64,000 nucleotides of DNA from Agrobacterium genomosp. 13 str. CFBP 6927 (GTDB lineage Bacteria; Pseudomonadota; Alphaproteobacteria; Rhizobiales; Rhizobiaceae): NCBI GenBank assembly GCA_900012615.1, contig LT009756.1, positions 1,970,484 through 2,034,483 on the forward strand, in the 5' to 3' direction. Below are positions 34,701 to 42,183 of this stretch, one piece after another. The translations under genes and the position numbers were made by a program. Position 1 is the first letter of the stretch. The number at the start of each line of letters is the position of its first letter. Below the pieces are notes generated by a model. That model saw only the letters and a list, made by a program, of their open reading frames with translations. It was not told where the DNA came from and did not search any database.

Positions 34701-35496
34701 GGGTGCGCGGCGAGGAAAACAGCGATTGTCCGGCCTGCTGCTTCTGCTTTTCGTCCTCACGGAAACTGAAGGAGAAAGAACCGCTATAGGCCGGCTTTCC
34801 CGCTGTTGCGGCAATCACGCCATCGAGATCAACCTCGACCGGATGTTCGTCCGGCACCAGCCGCACCCGGAGCCCCATGCGGCCGGCGGCATAATCCGGC
34901 TCGCTGCTGGAAAGCGAGAACGAGCCCGGATGCCCGTCAACGGCGGCGCGTCCCTCGGCCTTCCACGGCCCGGCCAGCGAATTGGCGGACATGTCGGCAT
35001 TGAGACCGGTCACGACTCGGTTGCGGCCGGATTGCTCGTCGATGAATTCGATCTGCCCGCCTTCGATCTGCACGCTTTCCAGAACCACGGTGCGCGCGGG
35101 AATTTCCGCGCGGCTGCCGCGCATCCAGTCCAGCGTGCCGTCCTTCAGCAGCCTTATCTTGGCTTTCGGTTCCTCGATGCGCATGTCGAAGATGCGCGCT
35201 TCGCCGGAGAGGAAAGGTGCAAGCTCGGCATCCATGGAAAAACGGGCGACCTGAATGAGCGGCGATCCATCCGCATCCGTTCCGGCGCGCACATCATGCA
35301 ATGTCACCGAAGGGAAAGGCAGGATACGGGCTTCGACGCGGCCATGCACCACCACCTTCTTGCCGAGGATACGGCTTGCCTGATCCTCGAAATCGCGGCG
35401 GAAATCCGTCCAGTCGACGAAATAGGGAATAAGCAGCGCCGAAAACAGCACCACGGCCAGCAGTCCGCCCAGAAAAACCAGAATACGCCCGAGCAC
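31789..35496 (-). CDS. Large AsmA family protein
   Basis: The 1235-residue protein has one N-terminal transmembrane helix (about 4-26, ILVFLGGLLAVVLFSALLIP) followed by WTDFRRDFEDQASRILGKKV, the AsmA start. It then has a very long periplasmic beta-rich region and an AsmA-like C-terminal domain (to about 1130). The end is a charged coiled coil and a poly-Gln stretch of eight residues before a Pro-rich tail. AsmA-like proteins bridge the periplasm and are linked to phospholipid transport and outer-membrane biogenesis. The start is GTG. The gene follows a GlcD-like gene by 91 bp. Confidence 0.88.
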   Translation of the reverse strand: MLGRILVFLGGLLAVVLFSALLIPYFVDWTDFRRDFEDQASRILGKKVVVHGRVEARILPFPSVTLHDVRAGTDADGSPLIQVARFSMDAELAPFLSGEARIFDMRIEEPKAKIRLLKDGTLDWMRGSRAEIPARTVVLESVQIEGGQIEFIDEQSGRNRVVTGLNADMSANSLAGPWKAEGRAAVDGHPGSFSLSSSEPDYAAGRMGLRVRLVPDEHPVEVDLDGVIAATAGKPAYSGSFSFSFREDEKQKQQAGQSLFSSPRTRGSFELTNESVRIPSYRMELGGSENPYVVTGEATLDTGAKPEFLLTADGQQIDVARFAPPVVQTGKTSRQPTASVRQRIEAFAAMVARIPVPPVPGKASISLPALVSDDTTIRDIRLDVRPEGSGWQVVNAVATLPGRTQLEAKGSLTLLGGPAFNGNLLLASNQPSGLANWLSGSVDPAIRQLNAAGFSADVSLTTLNQRFDNLELAIGDASLKGELERRSDGKTSNLSIDLAGNEIDLDALKALGSLALGDQVGSSVLDHRINAKFKADRFNMAGVTANHVETAFTMAGGVLSLENMTAGDIAGAEVRAKGQLQGSLLKYAGKGTVNLHATDMQPFFTMLQQKLPDHPFLRRLAASAPWYANSDLAMDVSVNSDNGGANVAVSGTVNGSRLSAVAKMPDFLSITDDTAMSLEAVLKNQSTAILFGQAGLDPLPFDADGEGLLSVKLNGTLGSPAQTDIRFSTERTHFSMNGSFAVSAANFGEGSADVALESADIEPYLIMNAVGLPQLGGGMALKANGKVAVDGQKIALSGIGGQAGGNPFSGNLTVDRAAPYPITGALSVRTADLAWLGDAIYGPVIDPETGALNAKPLAMPAFPQLKASLSLKAESFEAGPFGTVTGLSAKVTHDEGSLALDDVAGTFMGGKLTGRLAMSTGGGAGIFRTKIAVVDANPEPILWANANGPVATGRVALDLTAESTGKSLAEILKSAGGSGEIRASGLALKGLNPGAFPPILQSADGLQQPIDAPKVRPLVDQNLWQGEIALGDVALPFSLNGGALHFQNLRAGIDPVQLTADATVDIAASTVNGDLDLLFNPGTETVAGAEPSVRLNYTGPLAAPALTTDVSALSNYLSLRAFEKERRRVEAMQASVLEKQRLRREVALYRFEAAERQAEKDRLEAEAKAKAEEEARLKAAAEERLRQEKEQQERLQQQQQQQQPVPEPQSAPVLIVPPTENAIRELAPENAPANP

Positions 35497-35587
35497 TGAC
35501 CTGCATCTCCCTTCGCGAACGCTGCAAACCTATTCTTTTCTGCCTTAACGGCAAGCAGCCTTTTGTACCAATCAAATATGAGAATGA

Positions 35588-37000
35588 TCAGACAAGACGG
35601 AACAACTTGCCCGGATTGAAGATGTTATCGGGATCGAGCGACGTTTTGATGGCACGCATCATATCGAGCGCATTTCCCGCCTCTTCGGCCAGAAAACTCA
35701 TCTTGCCCTGGCCGATGCCATGTTCACCGGTGCAGGTGCCGTCCATGGCGATGGCGCGGCGGTTGAGGCGGGCGACGAAGGCTTCGGTTTTCGCAACGCT
35801 TTCAGCGTCCTTGCCGTCGAAGAGGATGAGGACGTGGAAGTTTCCATCGCCCGCATGGCCGACGATCGGTGCGAGAAAGCCGTTTTCCTTGATATCCTGC
35901 TGCGTTTCCACCACGCAATCCGCCAACCGCGAAATCGGGACGCAGACATCGGTGGAAAGCCCGTCGAGATGGGGCGCAAGCGCGCGGGAAGCCCAATAGG
36001 CATCGTGCCGCGCCTTCCACAGCTTGTTGCGCTCGGCCGCGTCACTCGTCCAGCGGAAATCGACGCCGCCGCATTCGGCGGCGATCTCGGCGAACTGCTG
36101 CGATTGCAGCGCCGCCGTTTCCTCGGTGCCGTGGAACTCCACGAAGAGTGTCGGTTTCTCCGCATAGTTCAGGCCGGAATAGGCGTTGCAGGCCCGCACC
36201 TGCACTTCGTCCAGCAATTCGATGCGGGCAACCGGAACCCCCATCTGGATCGTCATGATGACAGCATCGCAGGCCGCCTTGACGCTGTCGAAGGTGCACA
36301 CCCCGCCGGCGATTTTTTCAGGAATACCCTGCAAGCGCAGCGTTACGGAAGTGATGACGCCCAGCGTCCCCTCGGCACCCACGAAAAGCCGCGTCAGATC
36401 GTAACCCGCAGATGATTTGCGGGCGCGGCGGGCGGTGCGGATTTCCTCGCCATTGGCAACGACGGCGGTAACGGCCAGCACATTGTCCTTCATCGTGCCG
36501 TAACGCACGGCATTGGTACCGGAGGCCCGCGTCGAGGCCATGCCGCCGATGGAGGCATTGGCACCGGGATCGATGGGGAAGAACAGGCCGGTATCGCGCA
36601 GATAGACATTGAGGTCCTCGCGCGTCACGCCCGGCTCCACCGTCACGTCAAGATCTTCGGCATTCACCTCAATGATGCGATTCATCCGGCTGAAATCGAT
36701 GCAGATTCCGCCGTTCGGCGCATTCACCTGCCCTTCCAGCGAAGAACCCGTTCCGAAAGGAATGACTGGCACCTTATATTGCGCGCAGACCTTCACCACG
36801 GCCTTCACATCATCGGCGCTCTCGGCAAAAACGACACCGTCAGGCGCCTGTAGCGTCAGATAGGTGGTCGTGTGGCCGTGCTGTTCGCGAAACGCCTGTC
36901 CGGTCTGGAGCCTGTCGCCGAGCTGCTGCTTCAGCACCGCGAGTGCCGACGCGATGCCCTCTTCGTTCCGCTTTCCCGCCACCACATCTTTCAGCGCCAT
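35588..37000 (-). CDS. FAD-binding 2-hydroxyacid dehydrogenase (GlcD/D-lactate dehydrogenase type)
   Basis: The 470-residue flavoprotein has an N-terminal PCMH FAD-binding domain (PFGTGSSLEGQVNAPNGGI, DPGANASIGGMASTRASG) and a C-terminal FAD-oxidase domain (VGHAGDGNFH, GTCTGEHGIGQGK). This is the glycolate oxidase GlcD/D-lactate dehydrogenase group, oxidising a 2-hydroxyacid to the 2-oxoacid. GlcE and GlcF partners are not nearby, so a stand-alone D-lactate or related dehydrogenase is more likely than glycolate oxidase. The start MALKDVVAG is preceded, 27 bp upstream, by a perfect palindrome. Confidence 0.88.
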   Translation of the reverse strand: MALKDVVAGKRNEEGIASALAVLKQQLGDRLQTGQAFREQHGHTTTYLTLQAPDGVVFAESADDVKAVVKVCAQYKVPVIPFGTGSSLEGQVNAPNGGICIDFSRMNRIIEVNAEDLDVTVEPGVTREDLNVYLRDTGLFFPIDPGANASIGGMASTRASGTNAVRYGTMKDNVLAVTAVVANGEEIRTARRARKSSAGYDLTRLFVGAEGTLGVITSVTLRLQGIPEKIAGGVCTFDSVKAACDAVIMTIQMGVPVARIELLDEVQVRACNAYSGLNYAEKPTLFVEFHGTEETAALQSQQFAEIAAECGGVDFRWTSDAAERNKLWKARHDAYWASRALAPHLDGLSTDVCVPISRLADCVVETQQDIKENGFLAPIVGHAGDGNFHVLILFDGKDAESVAKTEAFVARLNRRAIAMDGTCTGEHGIGQGKMSFLAEEAGNALDMMRAIKTSLDPDNIFNPGKLFRLV

Positions 37001-37026
37001 CGTCCGTCTCCACCGCAACATCTGCC

Positions 37027-37049
37027 CGTAACGGATTCGATCCGTTACG
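37027..37049. promoter_or_regulatory. Perfect palindrome upstream of the GlcD-like gene; candidate operator
   Basis: CGTAACGGA and TCCGTTACG form a perfect 9-bp inverted repeat around TTCGA. It starts 27 bp upstream of the GlcD-like start codon and lies 85 bp beyond the RND permease stop. No T tract follows on the minus strand, so an operator is more likely than a terminator. Confidence 0.45.
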
Positions 37050-37133
37050 AAATTCCGTCAGGTGGTATGGGATAAGGTTAACGCTTTGTCCAGCATCGCG
37101 ATTGCGCCAAACACTGTTTGGCGGCAACCGTTT

Positions 37134-40100
37134 TTATTCCGCCGCCAGCAGCGGCTTGTCCTCTTCCAGCGCCTTGCGGCGGGCGGCAAGTTCAAGCTCG
37201 CGGTGAAGGCGGATTTCCTCGTCCGCCTGCGGTTTGGCGAAGCGGGCGATCAGCAGGTAGGAGACCGGCGTGATGTAAAGCGTCACCAGCGTCGCAAAGC
37301 CGAGGCCGCCGACGATGACCCAGCCGAGCGCGATGCGCGCTTCCGCGCCCGCCCCCTGCGCCAGCACCAACGGCACACCGCCAAGAATGGTGGCGATCAT
37401 CGTCATCATGACGGGGCGCAGGCGGATGCTCGTTGCCTTTTCAATGGCTTCCCGCACGGTTGCCCCCTGATCCCGCAGATGATTGGCGAATTCGACGATG
37501 AGAATACCGTTCTTCGCCATCACCCCGACAAGAAGCACAAGCCCGATCTGGCTATAGACGTTGAGGCTCGAGCCGGTGACAAGCAACGCGATGACCGCGC
37601 AGGCAAGGCCGAGCGGCACCGTCGTCATGATGATGACCGAGCTCAGTACGCTTTCGAACTGCGCGGCCAGCACGAGGAAGATGATGGCAATGGCGAAACC
37701 GAAGGTCAGCAGCATGCCGCTCGAATTTTCCTCCAGCGTCGCCGCTTCACCGAGCGGCAGCAGGCGTGCGCCGGCCGGCATGACGGATTGCGAAAGCTCA
37801 TTCACCTTTTGCAGCGCCTCGCCCAGCGAAACGCCGTCCTTGAGATTGGCGGTAAAGCCGACGGAGGGAAGTTGCTGCTCGCGGTTGAGCTGCGGCGCAA
37901 CCGCATTTTCCTTCAGCGTGGCGATGACCGACATCGGCACGATCTTACCGTCGCCCGTCTTCAGGAAGACGTTTTCCAGATCGGTCGGATCGTTGATCGG
38001 CCGGGTGGAGGACAGGAGACGCACCGGGATCGCATCGCCATCCACGAAGACGTCGACAATCGAGCGCCCTTCCAGCAGCGACTGCATGGCGCGCGACAGG
38101 CCGGTGATATCGATGCCGAGATCCGACGCACGCTCGCGGTCTATAGAGACGGAAATCTGCGCCTGATTGGGTTCATTGTCGAAACGAGGCGTGTCGAACA
38201 GGCCGCTTTCCTCCATGGAAAGCAGCAATTTCTGGGTTGCCTCGGTCAGCGCCGCATAATTGCTGCCGACCATCGCCATCTGCAGGCCGTTGCCGGCACC
38301 GCGAATTCTGAGGCTGTTCGGCTGCATCGCATTGCCGCGCAGCGCCGGCACCCTGTTGGCGGCGGAGGTGACATCAGCGGCAATCTGATTCTGCGTGCGC
38401 TCGCGGTCGGCCCAGGGCGCCAGCGTCAGCACCATGAAACCGGTATTGGACGAGCCGTTCATGCCGGTGATGGAGTAGATATTGCGGATCTCACCGCTGT
38501 CGCGCAGCGGCTGCAGGTTTTCTTCGATCCGCTGCAGCTGGTCTCGGGTATATTCGAGGCTGACGCCCTGTGGTGCGGTAACCCGCATCATGACCGAGGC
38601 GCGGTCCTCGCGCGGCGTCAGCTCGTTCTGGATCATGCCGAAGGCGATCCACGACAGGCCGGAAAAGATGAGCGCAACAACGATGACGATCAGCGGATTG
38701 TTAAGGCAGGCGGAAAGCGTCGTTTTGTAGGTGGAGGCAAAGACATTGCCGAACCAGGCAAGCGGCCCCGTCGGTTCCTTCAGCCCCTCCTTCAGCATGC
38801 GCGAAGCGAGCATCGGGCAGAGTGTCAGCGCCACGATGGAGGACAAACCCACCGCGAAGGCCAGCACGAAACCGAATTCGCGGAACAGGCCGCCAAGCTG
38901 GCCCGGCAGGAAAGAGAGCGGAATGAACACGGCGGCAAGCGTCGCCGTCGTCGCGATGACCGCGAAAAACACTTCCTGCGTGCCGAGAACGGCGGCGGCG
39001 CGCGGCCCCATGCCCTCCGCCCGGCGGCGCACGATATTTTCCAGCACCACGATGGCGTCGTCGACCACGAGACCCGTCGCCAGAACAATGGCGAGCAGCG
39101 TCAGGATATTCACCGAGAAGCCAACCATGTAGATAGCGACGATGGTACCGATCAACGCCACCGGCATGGTAATCGCCGGAATAAGGGTGGCGCGCCAGTC
39201 GCGGAGGAAGAGATAAAGCACAACGACCACGATCAGCGCAGAAAGACCAAGCGCCAGTTCAACCTCGTGCAATGCGCCTTCGATGAAGACGGCGTCATCG
39301 CTGGTGATGACGATGCGCGTGCCTTCCGGCAAGTTGGCCGACATGGCATCGACCGCGGCCTTCACGCCGGTGGAAATGTTGAGCGTGTTCGATTGCGCCT
39401 GCCGGATGACGCCGAGACCGACGCCCTGCACGCCATTAGAACGCAACGAGGTGGATTCGTCGTCCGCCCCCAGCATCACGGTCGCAACATCACGCAGGCG
39501 GATATTGTCCTTGATGAGGAGGTTGGAAAAATCCTCAGGCTTCGTCAGGCTGGCCGTGGCGCGCACGACGATGTCCTGCGTCGTGCTTTTCAGCGATCCC
39601 GCCGGCACATCGAGGGCAGCACTGGCAAGCGCATTGGAAACATCGGTCACGGTCAGACCACGGCTGGCGAGCGCCGCCTGATTGAGATCGACCCGGAAAA
39701 CCTTTTCCTGGTCGCCGTAAAGCTCCACATCGGCAACGCCATCGACGGCGGCGAGACGGTCGATGATTTCGTCATCCACCAGCTTGGTCAGGTCTTCCAT
39801 GCTGAGCGTGGAGGAAGTGACGGCAAGGCGCATGATGGGCTGGCTGTCGGAATCCGCCTTGATGATCTGCGGTTCGTCGGCATCATCGGGCAACTGGTTG
39901 GTGACGCGGCCGATGGCGTCGCGCACGTCGTTGGCGGCAACCGCCAGATCGACATTGTCGCCGAATTCCAGCGTCACGCGGCTGGTGCCGAATTGCGAGT
40001 TGGACGAAATGGACTTGACGCCGCTGACACGCGCCACCGCACCTTCGATAGTCTGCGTCACCTCCTGATCGATGGTTTCCGGCGCAGCCCCCTCATAGGT

Positions 40101-40283
40101 GGTCCTGACGCTGATCGTCGGCCGGTCGACGTCAGGCAGTTCGCGCACTTCAACGCCCACCAGCGCGGCAAGGCCGGCAACGACCAGCAGCGTATTGATA
40201 ACCGCCGCCAGAATGGGCCGGCGCACGAACAGTGCCGTAAAGGCGAGCTTGGAATCCTTAACCGAGGGCGGCTGCGTCGTCAT
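37134..40283 (-). CDS. Efflux RND transporter permease subunit
   Basis: The 1049-residue inner-membrane pump of the HAE1/AcrB family has two sets of six transmembrane helices and two large periplasmic loops. The TM4 proton-relay aspartates are visible in LVVDDAIVVLENIVRR. It begins with FVRRPILAAVINTLLVVAG. It exports hydrophobic or amphiphilic compounds using proton influx, with an adaptor encoded immediately upstream (4-base overlap) and an outer-membrane channel encoded elsewhere. Substrates cannot be told. Confidence 0.95.
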   Translation of the reverse strand: MTTQPPSVKDSKLAFTALFVRRPILAAVINTLLVVAGLAALVGVEVRELPDVDRPTISVRTTYEGAAPETIDQEVTQTIEGAVARVSGVKSISSNSQFGTSRVTLEFGDNVDLAVAANDVRDAIGRVTNQLPDDADEPQIIKADSDSQPIMRLAVTSSTLSMEDLTKLVDDEIIDRLAAVDGVADVELYGDQEKVFRVDLNQAALASRGLTVTDVSNALASAALDVPAGSLKSTTQDIVVRATASLTKPEDFSNLLIKDNIRLRDVATVMLGADDESTSLRSNGVQGVGLGVIRQAQSNTLNISTGVKAAVDAMSANLPEGTRIVITSDDAVFIEGALHEVELALGLSALIVVVVLYLFLRDWRATLIPAITMPVALIGTIVAIYMVGFSVNILTLLAIVLATGLVVDDAIVVLENIVRRRAEGMGPRAAAVLGTQEVFFAVIATTATLAAVFIPLSFLPGQLGGLFREFGFVLAFAVGLSSIVALTLCPMLASRMLKEGLKEPTGPLAWFGNVFASTYKTTLSACLNNPLIVIVVALIFSGLSWIAFGMIQNELTPREDRASVMMRVTAPQGVSLEYTRDQLQRIEENLQPLRDSGEIRNIYSITGMNGSSNTGFMVLTLAPWADRERTQNQIAADVTSAANRVPALRGNAMQPNSLRIRGAGNGLQMAMVGSNYAALTEATQKLLLSMEESGLFDTPRFDNEPNQAQISVSIDRERASDLGIDITGLSRAMQSLLEGRSIVDVFVDGDAIPVRLLSSTRPINDPTDLENVFLKTGDGKIVPMSVIATLKENAVAPQLNREQQLPSVGFTANLKDGVSLGEALQKVNELSQSVMPAGARLLPLGEAATLEENSSGMLLTFGFAIAIIFLVLAAQFESVLSSVIIMTTVPLGLACAVIALLVTGSSLNVYSQIGLVLLVGVMAKNGILIVEFANHLRDQGATVREAIEKATSIRLRPVMMTMIATILGGVPLVLAQGAGAEARIALGWVIVGGLGFATLVTLYITPVSYLLIARFAKPQADEEIRLHRELELAARRKALEEDKPLLAAE

Positions 40284-41431
40284 TGGCTGGCGACCTCCTC
40301 GGGCTTCGGCTGGTTGCCGACGCGGACCGCGCCGCCTTCCCTGACACGCTGAAGGCCCTCGATCACGACAGGCTCACCATCCGCCAGTTCCGCCTTGACG
40401 AGAACCGCATCGGGATTGCGCTGCACGATCTGCACCCGCACCTTGTTCGATTTATTGTCGGTCACACGCCAGACATAGGAGCCTTCCGCATCCCACTGCA
40501 CGGCCAGCGGATCGACCGAGGCATAGGTTTCCCCGGCAAAACGCATGGTGACGCCGAAGGACATGCCGGCCCTCAGCTCGTCTTCCTCATTGCCGAACTT
40601 CGCCCGGATGCGGATTGTGCGGCTCGCCTCATCGACGCGGTTGTCGACGGCCTCGATCTCGCCCTTGAAGGTCTCACCCGGCCGGGAAATGGACGTGGCC
40701 TCCACCGGCATGCCGACCTTGATTGCGGTTGCAAACCGCTCGGGAGCCCAGAAATTGACGAGAATTTCGGACCGGTCGTCGATGCTGACGATGGTGGACT
40801 GCGTGGTGACATTATCGCCGATATTGGCGGCGACAATACCCGCCACACCCTCTATCGGCGCAACGATGTCGCGGCGCTTGAGATTGAGTTCGGCGGTGCT
40901 CAGCGCAAGCTTGGCGGCTTCTTCGGCAATCTGCGCATCCATCACGTCAAGGCGGGAAACGGATTTCAGGTTCTTGTAGGAATTGGATTTTTCAACGGCG
41001 CTGCGCAGCACCACCTGTGCCTTGTCGCGCTCGATCACCTGTTCTTCATCATCGAGCCGCGCAAGCACCTGCCCTTTCACGACACGTGCGCCGGAAGAGG
41101 TGCGGATTTCGGAAAGCGTACCGGAAGCCTGCGGCATGACAACGACGGACTGGATCGCCTCGCCATTGCCGATGGCATTCAGCCGGTCATTGACGGTGCC
41201 TTTTTTGACGGGAGCAGTCACGATCAGGGTCGCATTGTCATTACGGCGTCCACCGCCGGCGTTTTGACCCGAACCGGGCGTGGCGGCAGCAACCTCAATG
41301 GCGCCGGCAGGCGTTTTGCCGATCCCGATGCTGGCCAGCACATTGCGGGCTTCGGGCGAATAGAAGCCCCAGAGACAGAGCCCCGCTCCCACCACGGCAA
41401 CACTGACACCCACCTGTTTCCAGACCCGCAT
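40280..41431 (-). CDS. RND efflux periplasmic adaptor subunit (membrane fusion protein)
   Basis: The 383-residue protein has an N-terminal membrane anchor (about 7-25), a Gly/Asn-rich spacer, a lipoyl-like barrel half (IQSVVVMPQASGTLSEIRTS), a short alpha-hairpin, the second half with APIEGVAGIVAANIGD, and a C-terminal beta-barrel. It links the RND permease to an outer-membrane channel. I chose MRVWKQVGV because GGAGAAAT precedes it and it gives a normal N-terminus. No adjacent regulator is seen; a 240-bp spacer separates it from the divergent AhpD-like gene. Confidence 0.93.
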   Translation of the reverse strand: MRVWKQVGVSVAVVGAGLCLWGFYSPEARNVLASIGIGKTPAGAIEVAAATPGSGQNAGGGRRNDNATLIVTAPVKKGTVNDRLNAIGNGEAIQSVVVMPQASGTLSEIRTSSGARVVKGQVLARLDDEEQVIERDKAQVVLRSAVEKSNSYKNLKSVSRLDVMDAQIAEEAAKLALSTAELNLKRRDIVAPIEGVAGIVAANIGDNVTTQSTIVSIDDRSEILVNFWAPERFATAIKVGMPVEATSISRPGETFKGEIEAVDNRVDEASRTIRIRAKFGNEEDELRAGMSFGVTMRFAGETYASVDPLAVQWDAEGSYVWRVTDNKSNKVRVQIVQRNPDAVLVKAELADGEPVVIEGLQRVREGGAVRVGNQPKPEEVASQ

Positions 41432-41671
41432 ATATTTCTCCGGTTGATCCGCGCAGCACGATATATTCCCGAAAACGACACGTTCCGGGACAGGTGCAGT
41501 ATTCCCGCTTGGCCAAGGCAAGGCAACGCACAAATCCGTTCCTTACGTAATTGTAATTTGGGCGCAATTGCCGCCAGAAGCAGCCAATCCGCAATCCATC
41601 CGTGCATTCCTGTCGTAAATATCCGCCATTGGGCTAATCTGCGCCACCGCGAACCACAATGAGAGGAAGCC

Positions 41672-42082
41672 ATGAGTACCGTGACGAAAACCGAAAACCC
41701 GGAAACCGACCCGCGCGTGAAAGCGGTGTTCGATGATATCCGCGCCACCCGCAAATCGGATTTCATCAACAATATGTGGCTCTACCTCGCTTTCGATGCC
41801 GATCTGCTTGAAAAGACCTGGAGCGAGGTCAAGGCGGTGATGGCAACCCCTTCAGCGCTCGATCCCGTGGTGAAGGAAATGCTTTATATCGCCGTTTCCG
41901 TCACCAATGGCTGCTCCTATTGCGCCCATTCCCACACGGCAGCCGCCAAAGCGAAAGGCATGACGACAGAGCAGCATGCCGATTTGCTGCGCGTCATCGC
42001 GCTTGCCGCCAAGACCAACCAGCTTGCGGTGGCGCTGCAAGTGCCCGTTGACGCCGCTTTCGACGCCGACAGGCAGGCATGA
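41672..42082 (+). CDS. Carboxymuconolactone decarboxylase/AhpD-like protein
   Basis: The 136-residue protein has the AhpD core motif: NGCSYCAHSHTAAA contains the redox CxxC pair and the conserved His. This suggests alkylhydroperoxidase or disulfide-reductase activity rather than lactone decarboxylation. GAGAGGAAGCC precedes the start. It is divergent from the RND adaptor and 101 bp upstream of the helicase gene on the same strand. Confidence 0.87.
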   Translation: MSTVTKTENPETDPRVKAVFDDIRATRKSDFINNMWLYLAFDADLLEKTWSEVKAVMATPSALDPVVKEMLYIAVSVTNGCSYCAHSHTAAAKAKGMTTEQHADLLRVIALAAKTNQLAVALQVPVDAAFDADRQA

Positions 42083-42183
42083 AGTGAAAAAATGCCTTGG
42101 AATAGGCGTTTTGACTGACGATACCGGAATAAAAGCAGAACACGGTTCTGGCCTTTATATCCCGAATCACTACATTGGGCCGC

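Noticed and set aside
37062-40352. 1096-codon open frame on the plus strand
   Set aside because: It is the antisense shadow of the RND permease; it is rich in Arg, His, Asp and Gln with no domain pattern, as expected for the reverse of a GC-rich gene.
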